Shown here: positions 55,698-64,000 of the stretch, one piece after another | Position numbering within the stretch: the first letter of the stretch is position 1 | How the letters are laid out: each line of letters begins with the position of its first letter | Assembly: GCA_003537575.1 (NCBI GenBank) | Contig: DPRS01000047.1 | Coordinates: 60,037 to 124,036 of the forward strand | Reading direction: 5' to 3' | Origin: Oxalobacteraceae bacterium | GTDB lineage: Bacteria > Pseudomonadota > Gammaproteobacteria > Burkholderiales > Burkholderiaceae_D | Length of the DNA: 64,000 nucleotides | Program-made: the position numbers and the translations under genes | Notes under the pieces: generated by a model | Seen by the model: the letters and a program-made list of their open reading frames with translations, nothing else | Told to the model about the DNA's origin: nothing | Databases searched by the model: none

Positions 55698-56081
55698 ATG
55701 ACCACCTTCAAGAAAACCATCCTCTACACCGACACCGACGGCCGCGCCAGATTCCGCGAAGAAGACCTGCCGCTGCCCGAAGGCACGCCGCAAACCATGC
55801 TCTCCGCCCTGTACCCCTCTTCCGGCTACCAGCTGCGCCATAGCCCGGTCGGCTTCCGCAGCCAGTTCCATTGCACCACCTCGCCGCAATGGCTGTTCGT
55901 CCTGAGCGGCCAGATGGAAATCGGCCTGCAGGATGGCACTTCGCGTATCTTCGGCCCCGGCGAGCATTTTTACTCGGACGATACCTTGCCCGCAGGCGCG
56001 ACCTTCGATCCCGCCGTGCACGGCCACTGGAGCCGGCAGGTGGGCGACAACCCGCTGGTGACCCTGTTCGTCCGCACCTAG
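55698..56081 (+). CDS. Cupin-like small protein
   Basis: This 127-residue protein is a single beta-barrel of the cupin type, with QFHCTTSPQWLFVLSGQMEIGLQDG and FGPGEHFYSDD. The usual metal-binding histidines are only partly present (one in FHCT, one in GEHF). It converges with the SUV3-like helicase gene, stops 35 bases apart. Function is unknown. Confidence 0.72.
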   Translation: MTTFKKTILYTDTDGRARFREEDLPLPEGTPQTMLSALYPSSGYQLRHSPVGFRSQFHCTTSPQWLFVLSGQMEIGLQDGTSRIFGPGEHFYSDDTLPAGATFDPAVHGHWSRQVGDNPLVTLFVRT

Positions 56082-56116
56082 AATCAAGCTGCCGCATAAA
56101 CCAGGCCGCCGTGCCG

Positions 56117-58090
56117 CTATCTGTCCCTTCTGCTGCCGCGCCTGCGCACGGCGGCATTCTGCGCCTGCAGCATCGCATCGACCCGGTCCGACGCCGCGCG
56201 CGCCAGTTCATGCGCCAGTTCGCCGTCGGGAAAATGTTCCGGAATGCGGAAACTCAGCCAGGCATAGGCGGAATACATGCGGCAGGTATCCTCGACTTCC
56301 TGCAGGTTCTGCCGCACCAGGTCATACGGATCGCGCTGCAGCGTGCAGGTTTTTCTCTTGGCCAGGGCGCGCGCCCAGTTTTCCCATACGCTGTGCAGGG
56401 AGGGAATCCGGGACGAGATGGGCACCAGCGACAGGGTGAATTTTTCCGCCACTGACAGCGCCAGCGTATCGAGCCACAAGGCGCGCTCCATCTGTTCGTC
56501 GGTGATGCGCGGATAGAAGAAACCGTCGGGTACGTCGATATTGTGCACGAAGCGCTTGAACAGGCGCGTCAGCGATTGCTCGCCGGTGACGGAAGATATC
56601 CGGTGCAGGTGCTCGATCGACGGCGCCACGGCAAAGCCGCTTGCCGGCACCGGCGGAATCTTTTCCTTCATCAGGGAACGCATGACCTGATGGGTATCGT
56701 CGTCGAAGCCGGCGACGAAGCCTTCCTCGTGCACGCCGAAGCGTCCGGCCCGCCCGACGATCTGCCGGGCCAGCGCGATCGGCACTTCTTCCTCTTCCAC
56801 GCCATTGAATTTCACATAGGTGGTCATCACCACGCGCTCTATCGGCAGGTTCAATCCCATCGCAATCGCATCGGTGCCGACCACGATATCGGCGCTGCCA
56901 TCGCGAAAGCGCGCCGCCTGGGCCTGGCGCACTTCGGGCGAGAGGTTGCCGTAGATGGTGGCCACCGAATGCCCCTGCTCGGCGATCATGTCGCGCCACA
57001 TCAGCACATCGCGTCGCGAAAAGGCGATCACAGCGTCGCCGCGCCGCAGGTTGCGCAATTTCCTGACCGGCCCCGCTTCCATTGCGAGCGGCGCCTTGCG
57101 TTTCAGGACATGCACTTCCAGCGGACATTCCAGTCGCTCGGCCAGCGCTTCGACCGCGCGCCGCGCTTCCAGCGAACCAACCAGATACACCACGTTGGCC
57201 GGCGCGCCGCACACTGCCGCCGTCCAGGCCGCGCCGCGGTCGCGGTCGGCCAGCATCTGGATCTCGTCGATGACTGCCACGTCCACGCGCATGTTCGGGG
57301 CGAGCATCTCCACCGTGCTGGCCACGTGGGTGGCGTCTTCCATGATGCGGCGCTCTTCGCCGGTGATCAGGTTGACCTTGAGTTCCCGGCCATGCGGTTT
57401 CGCTTCCAGCAGGCGCTCGTAGTTTTCCAGCGCCAGCAGGCGCAAAGGCGCCAGGTAGATGCCGCTTTTGGCCTTGGCCAGCGCTTCCATCGCCTGGTGT
57501 GTCTTGCCGGAATTGGTCGGCCCCAGCAGGGCGATGAAGCGGCGCGGCATGCGTCGCGCCATCTCGAAGGAAGCCGGATATTCGGCCAGGTTGATGCTCT
57601 CGCGCGTCAGCGCCGCGTGCCGCTCTTCCTGTTGCCGTTCGACAGCGTGCGCCAGGCGCTGCTCGATACGCTCGAACACCTGCGGCGCCGGCACCGAAGA
57701 CGGGCCTTCCGCCAGCGTGCCGAGAAAGGCCATGGTGTCCAGGCCGGCATCCTCGGCTTCCGCGGCGATCCTGCCGACGAAGGCGACGACGTTATGGCGC
57801 AATTCCTCCATGGCTGCGGGATGCACGCGTTCCCGCACCAGTTCGAGCTGTCCTTCAGGTCCGAGCCGGCGCCACTTGGATGGCTTGGCCAGCACGCCGC
57901 GACCTGGCACCAGCGCATACGGCACCCGCAAGGCGCCCAGTTCGGCCACGCCGGAAAAGCGCACGACCACGGCGCCTTCCAGCTTGAGCAATTCGGCGCC
58001 GAGCTGTTGCGCAAGCAGTTCTGGCGTTTCGGCAGCCGCCATGGCTGTCTCGGCAGGAAGAGGGTTGATGGCGGAAAAATTGGTCGGCAT
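56117..58090 (-). CDS. SUV3-like DExH-box helicase
   Basis: The protein has 657 residues. From about residue 185 it carries the SUV3-type helicase core: Walker A GPTNSGKTH, DEIQM as the DExH box, the SAT-equivalent VGSLEA, and motif VI QIVGRAGRFG. SUV3 proteins are the RNA helicases of the mitochondrial degradosome and have bacterial relatives of unclear role. The first 180 residues are a separate acidic helical domain. The ATG at 58090 is preferred to a TTG at 58096. The RNA target is unknown. Confidence 0.87.
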   Translation of the reverse strand: MPTNFSAINPLPAETAMAAAETPELLAQQLGAELLKLEGAVVVRFSGVAELGALRVPYALVPGRGVLAKPSKWRRLGPEGQLELVRERVHPAAMEELRHNVVAFVGRIAAEAEDAGLDTMAFLGTLAEGPSSVPAPQVFERIEQRLAHAVERQQEERHAALTRESINLAEYPASFEMARRMPRRFIALLGPTNSGKTHQAMEALAKAKSGIYLAPLRLLALENYERLLEAKPHGRELKVNLITGEERRIMEDATHVASTVEMLAPNMRVDVAVIDEIQMLADRDRGAAWTAAVCGAPANVVYLVGSLEARRAVEALAERLECPLEVHVLKRKAPLAMEAGPVRKLRNLRRGDAVIAFSRRDVLMWRDMIAEQGHSVATIYGNLSPEVRQAQAARFRDGSADIVVGTDAIAMGLNLPIERVVMTTYVKFNGVEEEEVPIALARQIVGRAGRFGVHEEGFVAGFDDDTHQVMRSLMKEKIPPVPASGFAVAPSIEHLHRISSVTGEQSLTRLFKRFVHNIDVPDGFFYPRITDEQMERALWLDTLALSVAEKFTLSLVPISSRIPSLHSVWENWARALAKRKTCTLQRDPYDLVRQNLQEVEDTCRMYSAYAWLSFRIPEHFPDGELAHELARAASDRVDAMLQAQNAAVRRRGSRRDR

Positions 58091-58279
58091 TTTCAATATG
58101 GCAGATCAAAAGACCGAAGCCGGTTCCTGCCTTCGCTTGCAGCGGAACCGTCCTCCTGATGGCTAGGCTACACCCGGTCTGCGGATTAGTCTCCTGTTTT
58201 CCGGATTGGCACTTCTAAACTTTTTGCCAAAAAACGTGCCTTAAGTTATTTACGGCATTTCTGGATTCATGGGATTCAT

Positions 58280-60892
58280 ATGAGCAGATTAGGTCCATCC
58301 GTCAGCTGCATGGATCTGGAGGGAGTCTTGAATGCCTCTCCATTTCCATACGTTATCCTTTCAACTGATCATGTAATCCTTGGCGCCAATAAGGCTTATC
58401 TTCGCTTGTCCGGCCGTCCGCGGGAAGAGTTGGTGGCGCGCAATATGTTTGATGCCTTTCCGCCCGACCCGGACAATCCGGACCATACAAGTCTGGAAAT
58501 GTTGCGTGCATCGTTCAACCGGGCGATCGCCATGCGTCAGCCAGATTATCTCGGCATGGTTCATTACAATATCGCACGCTCAACACCGAACGGCCCGATC
58601 TACGAGGAACGCTACTGGAGCATCATCCATACTCCGGTGCTCGATGAGCAGGGCGAGGTGGCTTTCCTGTTTCAGAATGCGATCGACGTGACCGAACTGG
58701 TCAAGCTGGAACGGCAGGGACATGGCAGGCCGGCGCAGGATAACGTTGCCTATCAGATCGCCGGTAGCGTATACAGCCGTGCGCAGGCGCTTGAGGAGAC
58801 GAACCGTCTGCTGGACAAGGAGCGCGAGCACATGCGCAACATGTTCCGCCAGGCGCCCGGCTTCGTCGGCATCACCTACGGCCCACAGCATACGATCGAC
58901 ATGGCCAACGAGGCGTTCTACCAGCTCGTTGGCCATCGCGACATCATCGGCAAGCCGGTGTTAAGTGGCCTGCCGGAGCTGAATGTGCAGGGTTACGGCC
59001 GCCTGCTGGACCAGGTGTACCAGACCGGCAAGGCCTTTGTTGGCCGGCAGATGAAAATCGTGTTTCAGCAGCAGCCCGGTGCGCCGCCGAGCGAGCGCTA
59101 TGTGGACTTCGTGTACCAGCCTATTACCGGCATCCGGAACGAGATTGTAGGCATATTCATCCAGGGGCACGACGTCACCGAACAAAAGCTTGCGCAGAAT
59201 GAGCTCGAAATCACCAGTGAGCGCTGGAAGCTGGCGGTGGAAGGCACCGGTGATGGCGTCTGGGACTGGGACATGCGTACCGGCACGACGGTGCATTCAA
59301 GCCGTGTCTGGAAAATGTTCGGTTACAGCGAGGAAGAATTCCCGGATCGCCTTGATGCCTGGATGAACCGCGTGCATCCGGACGATTTGCCGGGCGTTTT
59401 GGCTACTATCGAAACCGGCGCCGGCACCAGCGAGCCGATCGTCGCTGAATACCGTTTCCTTTGTCATGACGGCAGCTGGAAGTGGGTGCGTTCTCGCGGT
59501 GTCGTGGTCGGTCGCGACGAGAATGGCAAGCCATCGCGCTTGACCGGCACGATCAGCGACATCTCCGAGCAAAGGAAATCGGAGGAACGCATTTGGTATC
59601 AGGCCAATTTCGATGCGCTGACCGGCTTGCCGAACCGGCGGCTGTTTCGCGACAGGCTGGACCAGGAAGTCAGGAAGGCGCCGCGTTCGGGACACTCCTT
59701 ATGCCTGATGTTCATCGACCTGGACCGTTTCAAGGAAGTCAACGATTTGATGGGACACGATGCCGGCGACCAGCTTCTCGCGGAAGCTGCCAAACGCCTC
59801 ACGCATTGCGTCAGATATTCCGACACGGTGGCACGCCTGGGTGGTGATGAATTCACGGTCATCCTGACCGAACTGACCGGCCTGGCGCATGTCGAGGACG
59901 TTGCGCAAAAAATACTGCAAACCCTGGGAGAGCCTTTTGTTCTGGGCACGCAAACCGCCTATGTTTCCGGCAGCGTCGGCATCACCTTGTACGATACCGA
60001 CGCCTCTACCGTCGAGCAGCTCATCAGCAATGCGGATCAGGCAATGTACGCCGCCAAGAATGCCGGCCGCAACCAGTTCCGCTACTTCACGCCGTCCATG
60101 CAGGAAAGGGCATATCACCGCTTGAGACTGGCAAACGACTTGCGCAAGGCGTTGAAGGCAGGCCAGCTGGAAGTGTATTACCAGCCGGTGGTGGAAATGA
60201 CGACAGGAAGAATCGCCAAGGCCGAAGCCCTGTTGCGCTGGAATCACCCCAAGCTTGGCCAGGTTGAGCCCTCCCAGTTCATCCCGATCGCCGAAGAGAC
60301 CGGCCTCATCAGGGAGATCGGCGACTGGGTATTCAGGCAGGCGGTCGAATGCTCGAAGAAATGGCAGGCGCAGTCGGGAAATCCCCTGCAAGTCAGCGTC
60401 AACGTATCGCCCGTCCAGATCCGCGCGACAGAATTGGGCGTGAACTGGCTGGCGCATCTGAAAAAGCTTGGCTTGCTGGGTAGCAGTCTTGTCGTCGAAA
60501 TTACCGAAGGCTTGCTGCTGAATGCGTCAGCGGCGGTTGCCGACAAGCTGTTCGAGTACCGCGATGCCGGTGTCCAGGTTGCCATAGACGACTTTGGCAC
60601 GGGATATTCATCGATACAGTATTTGAAGAAATTCGATATCGATTATCTGAAAATCGACAAATCCTTCGTGCACGACATGGTTACCGATGCCAGCGACCGC
60701 ACGATTGTCAAATCGGTCATCGTGATGGCCCATGAGCTGGGATTGCAGGTCATCGCCGAAGGGATTGAAACCGATGAGCAGAGAGAATTGCTGAGCGCGG
60801 CCGGCTGCGATTATGCCCAGGGCTTCCTGTTCTCGAAAGCCGTCACGGCGGAAAGCTTCGAGCGATTGTTGGCGCAGCCGGTCCACGGCTGA
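58280..60892 (+). CDS. PAS-PAS-PAS-GGDEF-EAL cyclic di-GMP enzyme
   Basis: The protein has 870 residues. Three PAS domains (about 10-135, 185-305, 310-430) are followed by GGDEF (about 440-600) and EAL (about 610-860). GGDEF is intact with an RxxD inhibitory site (RYSD) five residues before it. The EAL part has EALLRW, ITEGLLL and DDFGTGYSS, so both synthesis and hydrolysis of cyclic di-GMP look possible. There is no membrane segment, so signals are sensed in the cytoplasm. Confidence 0.92.
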   Translation: MSRLGPSVSCMDLEGVLNASPFPYVILSTDHVILGANKAYLRLSGRPREELVARNMFDAFPPDPDNPDHTSLEMLRASFNRAIAMRQPDYLGMVHYNIARSTPNGPIYEERYWSIIHTPVLDEQGEVAFLFQNAIDVTELVKLERQGHGRPAQDNVAYQIAGSVYSRAQALEETNRLLDKEREHMRNMFRQAPGFVGITYGPQHTIDMANEAFYQLVGHRDIIGKPVLSGLPELNVQGYGRLLDQVYQTGKAFVGRQMKIVFQQQPGAPPSERYVDFVYQPITGIRNEIVGIFIQGHDVTEQKLAQNELEITSERWKLAVEGTGDGVWDWDMRTGTTVHSSRVWKMFGYSEEEFPDRLDAWMNRVHPDDLPGVLATIETGAGTSEPIVAEYRFLCHDGSWKWVRSRGVVVGRDENGKPSRLTGTISDISEQRKSEERIWYQANFDALTGLPNRRLFRDRLDQEVRKAPRSGHSLCLMFIDLDRFKEVNDLMGHDAGDQLLAEAAKRLTHCVRYSDTVARLGGDEFTVILTELTGLAHVEDVAQKILQTLGEPFVLGTQTAYVSGSVGITLYDTDASTVEQLISNADQAMYAAKNAGRNQFRYFTPSMQERAYHRLRLANDLRKALKAGQLEVYYQPVVEMTTGRIAKAEALLRWNHPKLGQVEPSQFIPIAEETGLIREIGDWVFRQAVECSKKWQAQSGNPLQVSVNVSPVQIRATELGVNWLAHLKKLGLLGSSLVVEITEGLLLNASAAVADKLFEYRDAGVQVAIDDFGTGYSSIQYLKKFDIDYLKIDKSFVHDMVTDASDRTIVKSVIVMAHELGLQVIAEGIETDEQRELLSAAGCDYAQGFLFSKAVTAESFERLLAQPVHG

Positions 60893-60922
60893 TCCTGCTG
60901 CATGTCTCGTTGTATGTCCCGC

Positions 60923-60970
60923 CGCATGCCATTCCCCGCCATTTTCGCGTGCCGGCATGCGCGGTTTTTT
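60923..60970 (+). terminator. Probable terminator after the GGDEF-EAL gene
   Basis: CGCATGCC at 60923-60930 pairs with GGCATGCG at 60954-60961 over a 23-base loop, followed by CGG and six T. Confidence 0.5.
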
Positions 60971-61044
60971 GCCTTCCTGCCATCATCGCCGCAAAATACC
61001 GGTTGTGCGAAACCCGGATGCGCTGTAACATTCGCTCCCTCAGA

Positions 61045-61121
61045 CGCGGGGTGGAGCAGTCTGGCAGCTCGTCGGGCTCATAACCCGAAGGTCACAGGTT
61101 CAAATCCTGTCCCCGCAACCA
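61045..61121 (+). tRNA. Initiator tRNA-Met (CAT)
   Basis: A 77-base tRNA with encoded CCA. The acceptor stem has the C1-A72 mismatch, and the anticodon stem has three G-C pairs (GGG...CCC) around CTCATAA. Both features mark the initiator tRNA rather than the elongator. Confidence 0.95.
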
Positions 61122-61132
61122 TATTTCGCATG

Positions 61133-61160
61133 AGCCCGACGCAGCCAGTCGGGCTTTTTG
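61133..61160 (+). terminator. Intrinsic terminator after tRNA-Met
   Basis: AGCCCGAC at 61133-61140 pairs perfectly with GTCGGGCT at 61148-61155, followed by TTTTG and a further T-run. Confidence 0.85.
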
Positions 61161-61228
61161 CTTTTTGCGGCCGGCTTCCGCCCTTGCCGGTCTGCTAGAC
61201 TGTCTTACCCACCTACCGGGAAGCCCCC

Positions 61229-62614
61229 ATGAATGACACCGCATTTGCCAGCCTGCCGCTGGCGCCGGCCCTGTTGGCCAATCTGGAATCGCTCGGCTAC
61301 CGCGAGATGACGCCGATCCAGGCGCACAGCCTGCCGGTGGCGCTTGCCGGCCGCGACCTGATCGCCCAGGCCAAGACTGGCAGCGGCAAGACCGCCGCCT
61401 TCGGCATCGGCATCCTGCATAAACTCAATCCGGCCTGGTTCGCGATCCAGGCACTGGTGCTGTGCCCCACGCGCGAGCTGGCCGACCAGGTGGCGAACGA
61501 ATTGCGCCGGCTGGCCCGCTTTACCGAAAACATCAAGGTGCTCACGCTGTGCGGCGGCGCGCCGATGCGCCCGCAAATGGCTTCCCTCGAACATGGCGCG
61601 CATATCGTGGTCGGCACGCCCGGCCGCATCCGCGACCATCTCGGCCGCGGCAGCATCGATCTTTCGCACGTGCAGACGCTGGTGCTGGACGAAGCCGACC
61701 GCATGGTCGACATGGGCTTTTACGAAGAAATCGCCGGTATCGTCAGCGCCTGTCCGGCGCGCCGCCAGACCCTGCTGTTTTCCGCCACCTACCCGGACGA
61801 TATCCGCAAGCTGAGCAGTCCCTTCCTGCGCGACCCGGCCGAAGTCTCGGCCGAGGTGCGGCATGAGACGGGACAGATCGAGCAGCGTTTTTACGAGATT
61901 GGCTATGAAGAGCGCGACCAGGCGGTGGCGCGCCTGCTGCGCCACTACCAGCCGGCATCGACCATCGCTTTCTGCAATACCAAGATCCATTGCCGCGAAC
62001 TGGCCGAAGAGCTGCAGGCGCAAGGCATTTCCGCGCTGGCGCTGCATGGCGACCTGGAGCAGCGCGAGCGCGACGAGATCCTGGTGCTGTTTGCCAACCG
62101 CAGCTGCTCGGTGCTAGTGGCGACCGACGTCGCCGCGCGCGGGCTGGATATCCAAAGCTTGAGCGCGGTAATCAATGTCGATGTCTCCCGCGATACGGAA
62201 GTGCACGTGCACCGCATCGGCCGCACCGGCCGTGGCCAGGAAAAGGGCATGGCGCTGTCGCTGTGCGCGCCGAATGAAAAGAAATGGGTCAAACTGATCG
62301 AGGAATACCAGGGTCAGCCGGCCGAATGGTATGAACTGGACTCGCTCGAAGCCGGCCAGGGCAAGCCGCTGCAGGCACCGATGGTGACGCTGTGCATCCA
62401 GGGCGGCAAGAAAGACAAGCTGCGTCCCGGCGATTTGCTGGGCGCCCTGACCGGCGACGCTGGCCTCGCCAAGGAACAGGTCGGAAAAATCAACGTGTTC
62501 GAATTCGTCACTTACGTGGCGCTGGAACGGCGCGTTGCCGAGCTGGCATACGAGCGTCTTTCCAGGGGTAATATCAAGGGTCGTAATTTCAGGATGCGCT
62601 TCATGACAATCTAG
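61229..62614 (+). CDS. dbpA: ATP-dependent RNA helicase DbpA
   Basis: This 461-residue DEAD-box helicase remodels 23S rRNA during large-subunit assembly. It has motif I AKTGSGKT, motif II DEAD in VLDEADRM, motif III SAT and motif VI HRIGRTGR. The C-terminal 75 residues (VTLCIQGGKKDKLRPGDLLGALTG) form the DbpA RNA-binding domain that recognises helix 92, which separates it from RhlE and other DEAD proteins. Confidence 0.92.
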   Translation: MNDTAFASLPLAPALLANLESLGYREMTPIQAHSLPVALAGRDLIAQAKTGSGKTAAFGIGILHKLNPAWFAIQALVLCPTRELADQVANELRRLARFTENIKVLTLCGGAPMRPQMASLEHGAHIVVGTPGRIRDHLGRGSIDLSHVQTLVLDEADRMVDMGFYEEIAGIVSACPARRQTLLFSATYPDDIRKLSSPFLRDPAEVSAEVRHETGQIEQRFYEIGYEERDQAVARLLRHYQPASTIAFCNTKIHCRELAEELQAQGISALALHGDLEQRERDEILVLFANRSCSVLVATDVAARGLDIQSLSAVINVDVSRDTEVHVHRIGRTGRGQEKGMALSLCAPNEKKWVKLIEEYQGQPAEWYELDSLEAGQGKPLQAPMVTLCIQGGKKDKLRPGDLLGALTGDAGLAKEQVGKINVFEFVTYVALERRVAELAYERLSRGNIKGRNFRMRFMTI

Positions 62615-62628
62615 CGCCGGATGGGGCG

Positions 62629-64000
62629 ATGGTAAAAAGCAAGACAGAAAATTCCCAGCGCATGCTGCTATGGCTGGTGGCGATCGGTTTCTTCATGCAG
62701 ACACTCGACGGCACCATCGTCAATACGGCCTTGCCGGCGATGGCGCAAAGCCTGGGTGAAAGCCCCTTGCGCATGCAGTCGGTCATCGTCGCCTATACGC
62801 TGACCATGGCGATGCTGATTCCCGCCTCCGGCTGGATTGCCGACCGTTTCGGCACCCGCCGCGTCTTTCTCGCTGCGCTGGCAGTGTTTACCCTCGGTTC
62901 GCTGTTGTGCGCCTATGCGCCGACGCTGACCTTGCTGACGGCGGCACGCGCCATCCAAGGCGCGGGAGGTGCCATGCTGTTGCCAGTTGGCCGCCTGGCA
63001 GTGCTGCGCGCTTTTCCCCAGGAGAAGTTCATGCCGGCCATGACGATGGTCGCCATCCCCGGCCTGATCGGGCCGCTTCTGGGGCCGACGCTGGGCGGCT
63101 GGCTGGTTGAGTACGCGTCCTGGCACTGGATCTTCCTGATCAATATCCCCATCGGCGTGCTGGGCTGCCTGGCGACGGTCGCCCTGATGCCGGATTTTCG
63201 CGGCAAGGACATCGAACGCTTCGATATCGCCGGATACGCGCTGCTGGCGGCGAGCATGGTCATGATCTCGGTGGCGCTGGACGGCCTGGGGGATCCGGGC
63301 ATGCGTCACGCGGTCGTGCTGGTGCTGATCATCTTTGGGCTGATTTGCCTGGCGGCGTACTGGCTGCGCGCTTCGCGCCATCCGGCGCCGCTGTTTTCGC
63401 TATCCTTGTTCAAGGTCGGCTCGTTTTCCGTCGGCGCGTGCGGCAACCTGTTCGCGCGCATCGGCAACGCCAGCATGCCGTTTACGATCCCCTTGCTGCT
63501 GCAGGTTAACCTGGGGTATTCCGCCTCGCATGCCGGGATGATGATGATCCCGGCGGCGCTGGGCGGCATGCTGGTCAAACGCATCGTCACTCCCCTGGTC
63601 CGGCGCGCCGGTTACCGCAAGGTCCTGATCGTCAATACCCTCCTGGTGGGAGCCTGCATCGCCAGCTTCGCGCTGTTTTCGCTCGCCATGCCATTCTGGC
63701 TGCGGCTCCTGCAGCTGGGCATTTTCGGCGCGCTCAACTCGCTGCAGTTTTCTGCCATGAATGCCGTAACGCTGAAGGATTTGCCGCCGCCGCTGGCCAG
63801 CAGCGGCAACAGCCTGCATTCCATGGTGCAGATGCTGGCCATGAGCTTGGGCGTGGCGGTCGCCGGCGGCTTGCTGGCGACTTTCAACAGCTTGCTGGCG
63901 CAGCCTCCGGCCAGCGCGACGCCGCTGGCCTTCCAGGCAACCTTCCTCTGCATGGGCCTGATTACGGCATGTTCGGCCTGGATCTTCTGGCAGTTGCCGC
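62629..64000 (+). CDS. MFS transporter, DHA2 family (MdtD/EmrB-like), partial
   Basis: The first 457 residues are present; the frame is open at the window edge. It opens with a membrane segment followed by MQTLDGTIVNTALPAMA, the DHA2 motif D signature, then WIADRFGTRRVF (motif A) and GLIGPLLGPTLGGWL (motif C). About thirteen hydrophobic segments are visible, as expected for a 14-helix drug exporter; the wording is closest to MdtD. It starts 15 bases after dbpA. The substrate is unknown. Confidence 0.87.
   Translation, partial: MVKSKTENSQRMLLWLVAIGFFMQTLDGTIVNTALPAMAQSLGESPLRMQSVIVAYTLTMAMLIPASGWIADRFGTRRVFLAALAVFTLGSLLCAYAPTLTLLTAARAIQGAGGAMLLPVGRLAVLRAFPQEKFMPAMTMVAIPGLIGPLLGPTLGGWLVEYASWHWIFLINIPIGVLGCLATVALMPDFRGKDIERFDIAGYALLAASMVMISVALDGLGDPGMRHAVVLVLIIFGLICLAAYWLRASRHPAPLFSLSLFKVGSFSVGACGNLFARIGNASMPFTIPLLLQVNLGYSASHAGMMMIPAALGGMLVKRIVTPLVRRAGYRKVLIVNTLLVGACIASFALFSLAMPFWLRLLQLGIFGALNSLQFSAMNAVTLKDLPPPLASSGNSLHSMVQMLAMSLGVAVAGGLLATFNSLLAQPPASATPLAFQATFLCMGLITACSAWIFWQLP

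Overview
The window is a dense, GC-rich chromosomal segment from a betaproteobacterium of the Burkholderiales, most likely the family Oxalobacteraceae (Herbaspirillum, Collimonas or Noviherbaspirillum type). The assignment rests on gene content: a long-form leuA, a catechol-branch beta-ketoadipate operon, paired cyanophycin synthetases, an extracellular polyhydroxybutyrate depolymerase, a DUF3149 micro-protein and a RIO kinase. It is inference, because there is no rRNA or marker phylogeny here. Both ends are cut: a BaeR-like response regulator at the left and a DHA2-family MFS exporter at the right.

Layout. 1-2.3 kb: response-regulator tail and secreted PHB depolymerase. 2.4-5.9 kb: NitT/TauT-type ABC importer with two unrelated binding proteins. 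6.0-10.1 kb: acyltransferase, DUF2244 protein, SDR, a 104-bp MITE-like hairpin, SRPBCC and DUF3147 proteins. 10.2-13.9 kb: dinB behind a perfect LexA box, a queuosine-salvage protein, PPK2, and an Lrp-family regulator divergent from leuA (14.1-15.8 kb). 15.9-22.6 kb: IclR regulator with a two-site operator, divergent from pcaIJF, a binding protein, catC, a YciI protein and pcaD, ending in a strong terminator. 22.6-26.7 kb: PBP1A and a methyltransferase. 26.7-30.9 kb: a helix-turn-helix/coiled-coil protein divergent from a 1039-residue protein that joins a winged-helix-like head, about 480 residues of coiled coil, one membrane helix and an AsmA-like periplasmic part. 31-38.7 kb: PilZ protein, small proteins, EamA permease, aldo-keto reductase with DUF6064 protein, Asp-box protein, metallophosphoesterase, secreted formamidase-like protein.

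38.8-46.7 kb is the cyanophycin locus: a DUF1854 protein and an ABC exporter read left, and two synthetase genes read right. The two synthetases look complementary. The first keeps an N-terminal HxxEH motif but has a truncated Mur-ligase part without a P-loop. The second has an intact Mur-ligase part but has lost the HxxEH histidines. This is the most interesting observation in the window.

46.9-64 kb: diguanylate cyclase, ahpC/ahpF separated by hairpins and short repeats, DUF3149, RIO kinase, a scarred stretch with two gene remnants (NERD-type and DUF899) around an AraC regulator and an orphan NuoB, SRPBCC and cupin proteins, a SUV3-like helicase, a PAS-GGDEF-EAL protein, initiator tRNA-Met, dbpA and the MFS exporter. 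No rRNA, CRISPR array, intact insertion sequence or prophage was seen.
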